A DNA stretch of 64,000 nt, from NCBI GenBank assembly GCA_030522415.1, contig CM060104.1, forward strand, positions 11,366,229 to 11,430,228. The letters run 5' to 3'. The position numbers and the translations under genes are program-made. The notes below the pieces were generated by a model, which ran no database searches, was not told the DNA's origin, and was given only the letters and a program-made list of their open reading frames with translations. Below are positions 8,718-20,619 of the stretch, piece after piece; position 1 is the stretch's first letter, and every line of letters starts with the position of its first letter. The DNA is from Channallabes apus. Lineage: Eukaryota; Chordata; Actinopteri; Siluriformes; Clariidae.

Positions 8718-11700
8718 CATGTGGTTTTTCACATGACCTTCATATGCATTGCTACCTCCGGGGCTGTTTAACCTAGACCAGGCATTGTGATACTACTTCT
8801 AAATGAAGACGCTGTACACTATTCAACACACTTTCCTCTATAAAGTAAAATATTATACATGTGTGCAAACATACAGAATGTTTACACTACTATGCATGCA
8901 TTTGTGTATTCAAAAATATATGAATCTCCAGTAGATCCATAATATACAGTACTAATGGATTTTCTTTGTTGAATCCCAACAGAATTCACATGGGCTTCAC
9001 ATAATGCCACAGACATTTTATTCCCCATCCCTTTCTAAAAGAATGGAGGGTTACCCTGCTGAGAGTCATTAGGACAGCATTTACAGTTTTTTTTTTTTTT
9101 ACCCACACACATAGTGAACCGGTGCCGGGGTGCTTTGAAGACGGCATTGAGACGTGCTGGTTGTAAAAAGAGGCTTCCAGCCACTTAGGACAACGGGTCT
9201 TAGAAATGGCACACCAAAGGGCCATCAAGCCTCGCGTGTATAGTCTGGAAGCCCTGACAAAATTGCAGATAATGTTTTTAAAGAGGATACAGGCTTTGAA
9301 ATATCCTTTTGGGGGAGATTTCAGGAAAAAAAAGAAAAAGAAAGAAATCCCTGACAGGCCAGGGTTGGGGAATAAAAATGGCCGTTTGGCCTGCATTTGC
9401 AGAGCATGAAACATGAATTAGCACGCTGCGGACTGTAGCAGGGTGGGGAAAATTGCAGGCTTCTCTCAGCCTATCCATTCTGCCATTGCCATTCTGTCTT
9501 CAAATTCAATCTGCCACTGATTTGAATTTTGCCACTGTATAACCCGTTATTTATTCATTGCTTTTCTCTCCCTACATGCCATTAAATCTAATAATTTGCT
9601 TTTTTGATATGGCAAGCTAGTGCCACAACTGTGCACATTCGCCCAACCTCACATTTTACAGCTCATGGTACAAATGACAACAAACAGAAATTAAAGGCTG
9701 CCCCGTGGCTGTGAGATGCTAATCAAATAAAATTTAGATAGTACATTTGGTCAAATATTTGATTTTAACCTTGGTGAAGCCTTTTACCAGACATTAGGCA
9801 GCACTCTGACATCTGTCTATTGCTTTGCCTAATTTAATATGTTATCTTATTTAGCCATTTGTATTTAAATAAATGAAATTAATTGAAATAAAATTAAATA
9901 ATGGAACATAACATACAAATGAAATGGTCATCTGTGTGGAAGTCACTGTGTAAGAACATACTTAAACCACATTTGCATTACCCATGGACTTTTTTTCATC
10001 TTTTAAATAACAAAGGGCAATACAGGTCTAAATATCAAACTGAAAAGTGATTTCTGTCTATCAACTGCGGAAAATGCTTAACATCAGTTCTCAAAAACAA
10101 AACGTAAGCAATTTAGAAGAATGTAAGTACACAAATCTTTCATGCAAGAAGCATTTTGAACTTGAACCATAACAGCTTACAATATTTTATGGTTTGTTTG
10201 GTTTAAAAAAAAATCCATTTATATCCATTTTTAAAAAACTTTTATACCCCATTATCATGTGAGCTAAAATATATATAATTGTTAACAGCCCACCCTTTAT
10301 TCCTACTTCTTTTAAAACTTGATTGTGTATCTGAACCCTAGAGGTCAGGACCACTGGTTTGAACTGATAAAAAGGGGCTAATTTAGAATCCTGATGTACG
10401 TAATGAATGAGGTCCACATTAGCAGTCATATGCTATGCCGTAGCACAAAAGCCCTGCTTTCAATGCAGCCCTGATAAAAATAGCGACCAAATTTCCCCCT
10501 GACCTTGACCATAAACTTAATTATTACTGCTGTTGCCAGTAGGGATGTTCATCACTGGGTGCACGTGTGAGCACTGTGCTCTGATGAACCCTGTACAAAT
10601 TTCAAATGCACATAGTTTCAGGCTGACACATTTTAAGAAAAATGGCCTGCATGCACATGCATTCTGTAATGTGGTGTCATCTCAATTTGATACTACACTT
10701 TGACTGGTCCTCTGTGTAAGTCCCCTACAGGGAAGGACACTTGAAATAGACACAGTGCATGATGCATTGCCATGAAACACACGCAGTCAGGCTGAGAGGT
10801 CATAAGCGGGTTATGTTCTATTCCCACTGCTAAAATCATTAACTGATTCAGCCAAGAATTCAAGGTGGACATAGTAACACATAGACAGAAGACCCATAGT
10901 ACGATCATTAACCTGAATCGGCACATACTTTTTTTCAATGAAAGAAAAAACTAAAGATAGCATGACATTGCCAAGAGCATAAATATATTAATATAGTCTG
11001 TTGTCCTTTTGTGCAAATGTGTGCCCTACAAATTACATTTTCTATTTAGTTTTTTCTTCATTCGTTGTCAGCAAGTAGTGAGTCACAGCGCCACCACCAG
11101 CTGAGTGGTCACATTCAGGCTATGTCCTTATCTGTGTCTCCTATTTGCTCACCACTATGCTCAAAAGCCAACATACCAAGGTTTCCTACAGCATTTTAGC
11201 TAATTCTTCAAATCTTTCTCTCTCTCATTGTGTATGTATGTTTACCTTGAAATATTTTATCATATGCTATGCAACACTTGACAGCAGATTAACATTGCTT
11301 TGCAAAACGTTAAGAAGACTTGCATGCTAATATAAATATATATATAAAATATAAAAATGTCTATACTTGTTTTACCATTCAGAAATTATAAATGAACCTA
11401 AAATTAGGTCTCTGTATCACAAACACCTACACACACTGTCTACAGAATATTAATAATTTGCTTCCTCTTTCTGTGTATCCTGTTTAATCTCTAAGATTTG
11501 TAACAAATTACTTCTCAAACTGTTTATATGTGTATGAAATAAAGTTCCGAAGTAGGTGCAACATCTATGTTTAACCCTGTATGTACTATACAGTGCTGTG
11601 CAAAATATTAGGTACGTGCAAATTTGCCTCAGGGGGACATTCTGTAGTCTGATATTGAAGATTTAAGTTAAGTTTTGCTAAGCATCATCCATTCATTCAT

Positions 11701-12360
11701 TCACTCGTTAATTCTTTCAGCAAAGTTTTCTATACAAGTTATTTTGCCATGCAATCAATTTTCAACTGCTTGCATAGTAAGAGATATGTACTTGGTATGA
11801 CTACTGCATGATAAGCTTTGATCATGCATGCAACAGTGAAAACTGTATTTAATAGAAAAAAAATCGAACCCTACTTTTTGTGATGAATGAGTTGAAACTA
11901 TTTACCTCGCATAATAGTGACTACTGTGTATTAACTAAAAGGGAAAATGAAAACTAAAGACAACATTAAAGACAACAGCAGTTACCCCAGAACTCATCGA
12001 CTTCTATGTTAGTTGCTGTCCTCAACTAACAAAGTTGAGATAACAATGCTGATGGTGCATTCTAAATTTGTGTACTGTTTATAATGATTATTATAGTACT
12101 GTATTTAATAATTTTTGCAATTAATGGTGTTACACAATTAATTTGTGTGCAACAAAACTCAAAAATTTGTAGCCGGTGTTGTAATTCTATAAAAACACAC
12201 ACAAAACATGTTTACAGTATGCTATAGTTTTTTATTAATGAAGATCTATTATCCATAGTCATTTTAGACATTCAGATGCATCTTCAGTGTGCATGAGGAA
12301 AACATTTCCTATCTTTTCCACCTTTTACGTTTTTGTGTAACCCAGTGCATAAAGACGCAT
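8715..12360. other. intronic stretch without a gene
   Basis: No exon or intact element recognised. The segment 8990-9850 has unusually even composition and few simple repeats and may be conserved non-coding DNA. A lone ACAGTGCTGTGCAAAATATT at 11591-11610 resembles the tip of a Tc1-like terminal repeat with no partner found. The rest is AT-rich and unremarkable. Confidence 0.45.
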
Positions 12361-12662
12361 ATGGAGCGATATCGCGGACAATATTCAAATGTAATTGCAA
12401 ATTGTATTTCCCATGTCTTACATGTCATGAACCTGTCATATTTAAATAGCAAAATCAATGACCACGTTTGCTTTTTCACTTTCTCCAAAATTCAAACGCA
12501 ATCGCTAATCCATTTGCAATTGCATTTCCAACACGTTACACAGAAACCTGTCAATCAGCGTCAGGGGCGGGTCTATACTGTGGGGCGGGATTGTATGGGG
12601 AGTGACGTCACTCGCAGTCGCCGACCAAGAAGGGGATATTTGAGCAATGGAGGTGAACCGCG
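12361..12662 (+). repeat. left inverted arm of the long-arm element
   Basis: About 300 bases, pairing with 16604-17051. Relative to the right arm it lacks about 120 bases after the first 50 and about 20 further in (the CGCGCGGCGCAGAG region), otherwise similarity is high to GGAGGTGAAC. Confidence 0.85.
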
Positions 12663-12951
12663 GTAAAGTTGGTGTTATGCGCTAAAATGCCCCCCTGCCA
12701 CTGATTGCACCCACAAAATCTCTGTCAAATACAAACCGGATTCCAAAAAAGTTGGGACACTAAACAAAGTGTGATTAAAAACTGAATGCAATGATGTGGA
12801 GATGGCAAATGTCAATATTTTATTCAGAATAGAACATAAATCACGGAGCAAAAGTTTAAACTGAGAAAATGTATCATTTTAAGGGAAAAATATGGTGAAT
12901 CAAAATGTCATGGTGTCAACAAATCCCAAAAAAGTTGGGACAAGGCCATTT

Positions 12952-13973
12952 TCACCACTGTGTGGCATCTCCCCTTCTTCTTACAACACTCAACAGACGT
13001 CTGGGGACCGAGGAGACCAGTTTCTCAAGTTTAGAAATAGGAATGCTCTCCCATTCTTGTCTAATACAGGCCTCTAACTGTTCAATAGTCTTGGGCCTTC
13101 TTTGTCGCACATTCCTCTTTATGATGCGCCAAATGTTCTCTATAGGGGAAAGATCTGGACTGCAGACTGGCCATTTCAGTACCCGGATCCTTCTCCTATG
13201 CAGCCATGATGTTGTGATTGATGCAGAATGTGGTCTGGCATTATCTTGTTGAAAAATGCAGGGTCTTCCCTGAAAGAGATGACGTCTGGATGGGAGCATA
13301 TGTTGTTCTAGAACCTGAATATATTTTTCTGCATTGATGGTGCCTTTCCAGACATGCAAGCTGCCCATGCCACACGCACTCATGCAACCCCATACCATCA
13401 GAGATGCAGGCTTCTGAACTGAGCGTTGATAACAACTTGGGTTGTCCTTGTCCTCTTTGGTCCGGATGACATGGCGTCCCACATTTCCAACAAGAACTTC
13501 GAATCGTGACTCGTCTGACCACAGAACAGTCTTCCATTTTGCCACACTCCATTTTAAATGATTCCTGGCCCAATGAAAACGCCTGTGCTTGTGGATCTTG
13601 CTTAGAAATGGCTTCTTCTTTGCACTGTAGAGTTTCAGCTGGCAACGGCCGATGGCACGATGGATTGTGTTCACTGACAATGGTTTCTGGAAGTATTCCT
13701 GAGCCCATTCTGTGATTTCCTATACAGTAGCATTCCTGTTTGTGGTGCAGTGTCGTTTAAGGGCCCGGAAATCACGGTCATCCAGTATGGTTTTACGCCC
13801 TTGACCTTTACGCACAGAGATTGTTCCAGATTCTCTGAATCTTCGGATGATATTATACACAGTTGATGATGATAACTGCTAAGTCTTTGCAATTTTTCGC
13901 TGGGTAACACCTTTCTGATATTGCTCCACATCTTTCTGCGCAACATTGTGGGAATTGGTGATCCTCTACCCAT
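12952..13973 (-). pseudogene. Tc1-like transposase, family C, inactivated
   Basis: The likely start is the ATG at 13973, opening MGRGSPIPTMLRR, but the helix-turn-helix region then shifts frame. A TAG in place of a Lys codon lies shortly before the QKPLSV... block, and from 13680 the catalytic domain is open for 242 codons. It keeps WSDESRFEV (first Asp), FQQDNARPHSA (second Asp) and SPDLSPIENIW (Glu), consistent with a DD34E transposase, and ends RRRGDATQW at the usual C-terminus. The relatively long intact half suggests a younger copy than families A or B. Its role would have been cut-and-paste mobility of its own element, not a host function. Confidence 0.9.
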
Positions 13974-14219
13974 CTTGGCTTCTGAGAGACACTGCCACTC
14001 TGAGAAGCTCTTTTTATACCCAATCATGTTGCCAATTAACCTAATTACTGTTAATTGGTCTTCCAGCTCTTCGTTATGGTCAAATTTACTTTTTCCAGCC
14101 TCTTATTGCTACTTGTCCCAACTTTTTTGGGATTTGTTGACACTGTGAAATTTGGAATCAACATATTTTTCCTTTAAAATGATAAATTTTCTCGGATCAA
14201 ACTTTTGATCTGTCATCTA

Positions 14220-14795
14220 CAGTGGTGTGAAAAACTATTTGCCCCCTTCCTGATTTCTTATTCTTTTGCATGTTTGTCACACTTAAATGTTTCTGCTCAT
14301 CAAAAACCGTTAACTATTAGTCAAAGATAACATAATTGAACACAAAATGCAGTTTTTAAATGAAGGTTTACGTTATTAAGGGACAAAAAAAACTCCAAAT
14401 CTACATGGCCCTGTGTGAAAAAGTGATTGCCCCCCTTGTTAAAAAATAACTTTACTGTGGTTTATCACACCTGAGTTCAATTTCTGTAGTCACCCCCAGG
14501 CCTGATTACTGCCACACCTGTTTCAATCAAGAAATCACTTAAATAGGAGCTACCTGACACAGAGAAGTAGACCAAAAGCACCTCAAAAGCTAGACTTTTT
14601 CACACAGGGCCATGTAGGTTTGGATTTTTTTTCTCCCTAAATAATAAAACCCCTCATTTAAAAACTGCATTTTGTGTTTACTTGTGTTATCTTTGACTAA
14701 TAGTTAAATGTGTTTGATGATCAGAAACATTTTGTGTGACAAACATGCAAAAGAATAAGAAATTAGGAGGGGGCAAATAGTTTTTCACACCACTG
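14220..14795. mobile_element. Tc1/mariner-type MITE nested in the family C element
   Basis: Terminal repeats CAGTGGTGTGAAAAACTATT (from 14220) and its complement (to 14795) are flanked by TA at 14218-14219 and 14796-14797. The inverted similarity continues inward for about 200 bases (GCAAAAGAATAAGAAAT, the GACTAATAGTTAA region, CATGGCCCTGTGTGAAAAAG). The centre is only about 170 bases and non-coding. Removing it restores the family C terminal repeat, which continues at TGTTCTATTCTGAATAAAAT. Confidence 0.9.
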
Positions 14796-14906
14796 TATAT
14801 GTTCTATTCTGAATAAAATATTGACATTTGCCATCTGCACATCATTGCATTCAGTTTTTATTCACAATTTGTTTAGTGTCCCAACTTTTTTGGAATCCGG
14901 TTTGTA

Positions 14907-16603
14907 TATTAGGACAACACAATCAAAAATTCATATTATTATTGTCAAATATAATTATATGAGTATTATCAAATATATTATTACTATTATAATTAACCCT
15001 AATCACGTGACATTAAACACGTGACACGGAAATTAAGACACATAATACAAATTCTCATATAAGGTTTATTTTGTGGCACATTTATTTTGCAGGGGTTTGT
15101 CATGTAATACAAAAATGTTTACACTAAGCAAATATTATTTATGATGAAAAATTACACGAAGCGATTTTTATTATAAATAAGAAATATAAAAATATACATG
15201 TATATGAAAAAAATATATAATTAATATATTTTCCCCTATACTGCATGTGTTTTTTTATATAGCTTATTTTATAATCAAATTCGTTTGGTGCAATTTGTAA
15301 ATCATAAACCTATTAATTTATGTAGTAATATAATATTTGATAGAGGTTATGTTTGGGGGGCAATCCGTGGCAGGGAGGCATTACAAAAAAAAATCAATAG
15401 CTTTTTCGTTATGTGGATTACACATGTAAAACCAGTTGTACTAGATTTCATTTTTCTTTTCTTTTTTGTTTTTACAAAAAATTTATTAAAAAAATTATTA
15501 TTAATATCAAACTGAATATTGCAAAGGGAAGGGTTGTTATGAGCAAGGATAGAGTGTATTATAGTACAGTTGGTTTTACATTTGAAATTTCTATAGGAAA
15601 AAAGTTATTGAATTTTGTTGATTTAATTGTCATTTTTTGCAACTCATAATAGACTGTACCAAAGTGCATTTATTTTCATACATATCTTTACAATTATTAT
15701 TATTATTTTAATAATAAAAAACACCGCAACTCTCATTTAACAAATTAACTGTTTTATTGCCACAAGAATTGTCTGTGTAATCATTTATTTGAAAATGTAC
15801 ATTAAAATAATTATAAATCAATTAAACAAACAAAAAAAAAATCCATACTGTAGCCTAACAGTGTAATATATTTGATGTCCTGTGAGGTATTTCTCTGTAA
15901 TCTTGTGTATTCTTCTGTAAATAAACGCTTGGGTCTTGGTCATGCACTTTTTCGACGGTCCCTTAGTGACTCCATCGGTTTAAAGCGTCAGTGTTCTGTC
16001 GATTTTTGCTGCCTTGTCGAAAAATGCTACCGTAGCACAAATCGATAGCAGAGCCTGTCGATTTACGCTACCGCATCACTACAACTACACTGTGGACGTT
16101 AAATCTTATTAGAAGAGTTGATTGTATTTATTAGCATTATCATAAATGAAATCAAAAACGCATGTCATCACGTGCGTAAGCATTTATGTATGGACTACTC
16201 TGTGCACTGAATAGTGCTGCACACATATGATAACCACAAGATATTCAACTACACAAAAAGATGTAAACGTAGGTGTTTAAATTTGAGACACTGAACCAGT
16301 TTCAAGATTTTATTTTCCTCAACCTTGAGGCTCATTCACGACAATTTATGCAGAAACTAAAATGTTTCGATCAAATTAGGCAAAGGAAAACGGTTTAAAC
16401 CCACCGCCAAGGTCTCAGCACCAAGGTAGTATGGATTTATGCACTGCACATGCGCAGATACGATAGTTAGGAAAACTCGATGGGTAGCATTTTTCAATTG
16501 AACACCGGTAAGCAGCGTTTCTGAAAGATTTAGCTCCAGCAGGCTAAAATGCGATTTGTCATTTTTGTGTGTTTATTTCTTGATAAACAAATGAGATGAT
16601 CTC
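14907..16603. other. interior of the long-arm element, non-coding
   Basis: AT-rich to about 15950, with no transposase. Around 15995-16075 a motif near TGTCGA-TTT--GCTACC recurs three times in tandem and once inverted, with another inverted copy at 16476-16495. These could be protein-binding subrepeats of the element. Confidence 0.45.
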
Positions 16604-17051
16604 AGTTCACCTCCGTTGCTCAAATATCCCCCTCTTGGTCGGCGACTGCGAGTGACGTCACTCCCCATACAATCCCGCCCCACAGTATAGACCCGCCCCT
16701 GATTGACAGGTTTCTGTGTAACGTGTTGGAAATGCAATTGCAAATGGATTAGCGATTGTGTTTGAATTTTGGCCGGCTTCACGCGCGGCGCAGAGAAAGT
16801 GAAAAAACAAACGTGGTCATTGATTTTGCTATTTACTTATGACAGGTTCATGACGTGTAAGACATGGGAAATACAAATGCAAATGGACTTTGGCAGTCAG
16901 TGTGCGCTCGCAAAGGCGAAACAGCAAACGGTAATGCAAAGTTTGCAATTGCATTTGAATTATGGCACAGTTTGTGCGTCCACATATGGGAAACGCAATT
17001 GCAAATGCAATTTGCAATTGCATTTGAATATTGTCCGCGATATCGCTCCAT
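16604..17051 (-). repeat. right inverted arm of the long-arm element
   Basis: About 450 bases and probably closer to full length than the left arm. It holds several copies of the motif TTTGCAATTGCATTT in either orientation (16731-16747, 16943-16961, 16996-17030), as if built from subterminal repeats. Open frames through the arm are by-products of its low complexity. Confidence 0.85.
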
Positions 17052-17658
17052 AGAGGCCGACTAGATTTTTACAGTAATAAAACCACATAGTTGTTGTTGT
17101 TGTTTTTTTTATATCAGAAGAGATGCATAGCCGACTCATTGCTCAGCTTTATCCAGCCCTGACTTTTTCTGTGTGCCATTTTTATTTCAGAGTCTGTAAA
17201 CAGCATGGCACTAATGGCAAGCCACATCAAATGCCCTGTTTTTCACTGTATAAAAATACCAATGAGTAAAACATTAGATTTTCTTATCTATAGTGGAAAT
17301 GCTCCTACAGCTATCCCCAAAGTTTTGTGTGTGCACTAAGCATTTCAGATTGTACAGCTTTCTTGACAAATGACAGTTTAACACTGGATTCCCTTCAAGA
17401 CTGAAGCTCAAGCATGGATTCCAGTTTTATGTGATTTCAGATCCTAACATGGCAGAACTGTTGCCATATTAAAGATATTTTAATGTTTGTCACATATAGA
17501 GTATACTTGGGCGGGCCACCCAAGGGCTTTCTGATATGTCATGTAGAACCAAAGTTATTGTTACTTTAAAAATGTGTAAATTTTATTTCTACTGGAAATT
17601 GAGAATGCAGTCACAAAAATGTAGAACTCACAAAATGTGCACATTATTATTATTACTA

Positions 17659-17719
<61 letters not shown>

Positions 17720-18896
17720 TGGTCACAGAAAGAATCTAAAACAACTTTATAAAACAAAATCCTTTTTAAAATGTAATAAAATCCTGTTCATCATATTGCC
17801 TAGGTTGTGCTGAAAAAAAAAAAAGAATGTCACTCCATATTCCACAATCCTGACCACATCCTTTAATCCTGACTAAAACTTAGTAAATAAAATATGACTT
17901 AAAATAACAGTTTTTATGACAATTTGTGTGCAATTGGCCATTGGTTTCCTATGAGATAAAAAAAAAAAGGCTAGGTACAGTAGGCTGTATTAGTATGTAA
18001 CCTCTAATAGCTACTAATTTGAAGCTGAATCTCACTGTTTTCTCTACGGATAACAAAGACTAAATAGTACATACTATAGACTAATCCATATCTATTACGT
18101 ATTTTAATACATATTCTAATATAAGTAACGTAACCTACATTTACTTCTAGCTCCATATACTCTATATCAAAGAAACCAAGCACAAAATTTTCTTTATCTT
18201 TATGACACTTCATGATCTTTGTGATATCATTTATCATGTTTTGCAGTAAAAACATACTTTCAAGACAGCATCAATCTAATATTGAACTTTGCAGTAGTGA
18301 CATTATTAAAGCTTACAATATGAAAATAAGCATTCTTTAAAAAAAATCTTGTTTTTTTTAATAATGTCTAAGCATTGTTACTGAATCCTTGCCTCATTGC
18401 TTTCATGAATTCTGCTTGTGTCTAAAATAGTACTAAATCAGTTTTTTTGCTAATCTGATTTGAACCATATCCAGAGATGGTTTGAAATCGGATTGAAATC
18501 ATCCACTCAATTTTCAGATTTCAAACTTTCAAAATCACTCACATCATAATCGTATAACAATAGATGACAAATGACAAATAGATGACAGATGACAAAAGGG
18601 AACACTTTAGGGGGGTGCCTTCTACAGGCAAAGCTAAAGGGAAGATACAAAAACAGGGAAATATGAGGAAAAATCGAGCTAATCGAGAAAATATAAAGAA
18701 ATAAAAAAAAGTGGGGCAGGGCAAAACAGCGTCCTCTCTGACCACAGAAACCAATGCAGGTTGACAATGTGTCATTTTGGGCTGCCAGTCTGAACAGAGT
18801 GATCACTTTCAAACAACAATGTGGCCAGTCAGTTCTAAAGATCAGATTTGTGAACAAGGCCTAAGTATTTTCAGGTTACAAAATATAGTCTGTATA
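17052..18896. other. intronic stretch without a gene
   Basis: Nothing coding recognised. It holds an (ATT)n tract at 17643-17719. The rest is AT-rich unique-looking sequence. Confidence 0.5.
17643..17719. repeat. (ATT)n microsatellite
   Basis: Imperfect trinucleotide tract that switches phase at about 17690 (AATAATAAT), giving a small internal inverted repeat. Confidence 0.9.
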
Positions 18897-19033
18897 CACT
18901 GCGTTCCAAATTATTACGCAAATGATATCTTTCTCTGATTTTCATAATTAGTAAATGCAAATGACAGTCAGTATAATTTTCTAGTCATCAACAGTTAGGG
19001 TATTATTTAAATTTTATTGAACAAACCTCCTAA
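18897..19033. mobile_element. solo terminal fragment of a Tc1-like family (GCGTTCCAAATTATTACGCA type)
   Basis: CACTGCGTTCCAAATTATTA preceded by TA resembles the tip of another fish Tc1-like family. The similarity by eye runs to about 19033 and then switches abruptly to the end of family D. No partner terminus was found, so this is a truncated relic. Confidence 0.5.
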
Positions 19034-19134
19034 TAATGAACTTTATCACAATATGCTAACTTTTTGAGAAGGACCTGTATATATACATTCAGGTCCTTCT
19101 CAAAAAATTAGCATATTGTGATAAAGTTCATTAT
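19034..19134. repeat. palindrome of two family D Tc1 ends facing each other
   Basis: 19034-19077 is a nearly perfect inverted copy of 19091-19134 (AGGTCCTTCTCAAAAAATTA and onward), separated by about 13 bases of TATATACATTC. It is the end of one element abutting the end of another in opposite orientation. Confidence 0.88.
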
Positions 19135-19194
19135 TTTCTGTAATGTACTGATAAACATTAGACTTTCATATATTTTAGATTCATTACACACAAC

Positions 19195-19480
19195 TAGGGC
19201 TGCAACTAATGATTATTTTGATAATCGATTAGTTGGTCGATTATTGTTTCGATTAATTGATTAATTGGATAAAAGCTAGACGCTTTAATTTGATGTTTTG
19301 CTTAACTATATAAAACCATAAATCAGGGTATTATTTATGTATAAAAGTAAACTTTAAAAAATGCAATAGCCACATAGAGTTTAATTATCTTTAATTGTGA
19401 CATTTAAACCTTATTTTTTGTAAATCAACATTTTTGTTTTTAACAGTAATTGCAGATGGCAAGTTGACTGTGTGTATATA

Positions 19481-19544
<64 letters not shown>

Positions 19545-20388
19545 TTATTTATTTATTTATTTATTTATTTTTTAAATACACTGAAATTCAGTTATTAAGA
19601 ATGACCTCAATTTTAAATTCTCTTAAATTAATTCAACTTAATAATAAGAATAGACTTATATATTATGATATTATTTTTAATTGAAGTGTCTACTACATCC
19701 TTTTCACGGTTTACACGGTTTATTTCGATCCTCTCGTGTGTATTTTATCCTTTTTTTTGTCTCAATAAAAAAATAGTAAAAATAAATATATAGACCATTT
19801 TGCTATACTAGACATTCTCGTAATACGGCGACGTAGGGAGAGAAAAAACTCGCGGCTACTGGGTTCACTCTGTTTATTTTGCCCTTTTTCCGCATTTCCC
19901 TCTGTATAGCGTGTAGGATCATGGGATATATCCGGTCCTCCGAAGTGTAAAATGAACGTGAAAAAAACGCACTAGAAGTGTTTTCCTCGCGTTCGTTGGA
20001 CAAATGACAAATGCACGCCGGACAAATGCACGTCACCAAAGCCCGTGTGAACTCTCTCACTGACTCCTATGTGTAGAAAACCCTCGGCACTTCATCCGCG
20101 CTCACCGGACACTACGAACGGCAGAAAATGCTCGATTTTAACGCCCGATAAGAGGTGTTTAATGTATATTGCTCCCATACCTTGGAGGACTTGGGGCGCG
20201 CGCTTTTTCCTGCAAACGCTTGTGTAACCTCCATTGCGCGAGCGACTGTGTATCTGTGTGTATTTGTGGATCTTGTGGTCGCGCTTCTCAATAACGTGAG
20301 CAGCCCAACTAATCGATAACGGCATTCATTGACAACGAATTTCATTATCGATAATTATCGATTTTATCGATTAGTTCTTGCAGCCCTA
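19195..20388. mobile_element. hAT-type non-autonomous element with perfect 8-base target duplication
   Basis: It starts TAGGGCTGCAACTAATGATT and ends ATTAGTTCTTGCAGCCCTA. Both sides carry CACACAAC (19187-19194 and 20389-20396), the 8-base duplication expected of hAT elements. The subterminal regions are rich in ATCGATTA-type motifs in both orientations. The 1194-base interior has (TA)n and (TTTA)n tracts and a CpG-containing right third (19800-20300), with no transposase frame. Confidence 0.95.
19485..19569. repeat. (TA)n followed by (TTTA)n
   Basis: Compound microsatellite inside the hAT element: TA units to 19540, then ATTT units to 19569. Confidence 0.95.
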
Positions 20389-20619
20389 CACACAACTGAA
20401 GTAGTTCAAGTCTTTTATTGTTTTAATATTGATGATTGTGGCATACAGCTCATGAAAACCCAAAATCCCTATCTCAAAAAATTAGCATATCATGAAAAGG
20501 TTCTCTAAACGAGCTATTAACCTAATCATCTGAATCAACTAATTAACTCTAAACACCTGCAAAAGATTCCTGAGGCTTTTAAAAACTCCCAGCCTGGTTC
20601 ATTACTCAAAACCGCAATC

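Larger units (their letters stand above)
12732..14904 (-). mobile_element. Tc1-like transposon, family C, nearly complete, with IR/DR ends
   Basis: The terminal repeats begin CAAACCGGATTCCAAAAAAG at 12732 and, inverted, end at 14904. Both are flanked by TA (12730-12731 and 14905-14906). Each end also has an inner copy of the AAAAAAGTTGGGACA motif (about 12928 and 14113), giving the inverted-repeat/direct-repeat arrangement of Sleeping Beauty-like elements. The transposase gene lies on the minus strand. A MITE (14220-14795) has landed in the upstream terminal repeat. Element length without the MITE is about 1.6 kb, normal for the family. Confidence 0.92.
12361..17051. mobile_element. unidentified DNA element with long inverted arms (foldback-like), hosting a Tc1-like element
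   Basis: The outer ends are inverted copies: ATGGAGCGATATCGCGGACA at 12361 and its complement ending at 17051. The arms reach inward to about 12662 and 16604. Removing the Tc1-like insertion leaves about 2.5 kb with no transposase-like frame, so it is a non-autonomous element. The arms contain repeated CAAATGCAATTGCAAA-type motifs and a well-conserved GC-rich inner part (TGACGTCACTCGCAGTCGCC). A target duplication was not clear at either edge, so the superfamily is unknown. Confidence 0.7.

Noticed and set aside
12952..13680. 242-codon open frame as a possible host gene
   Set aside because: It is the catalytic half of a Tc1-like transposase lying between matching terminal repeats with TA flanks, with an upstream stop and frameshift. 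No sign of domestication was seen.
16861..17045. Octamer (ATGCAAAT) cluster as a POU-factor enhancer
   Set aside because: Only one exact ATGCAAAT was found. The rest are TTGCAATTGCAA-type subrepeats of the long-arm element, so an enhancer reading is not supported.
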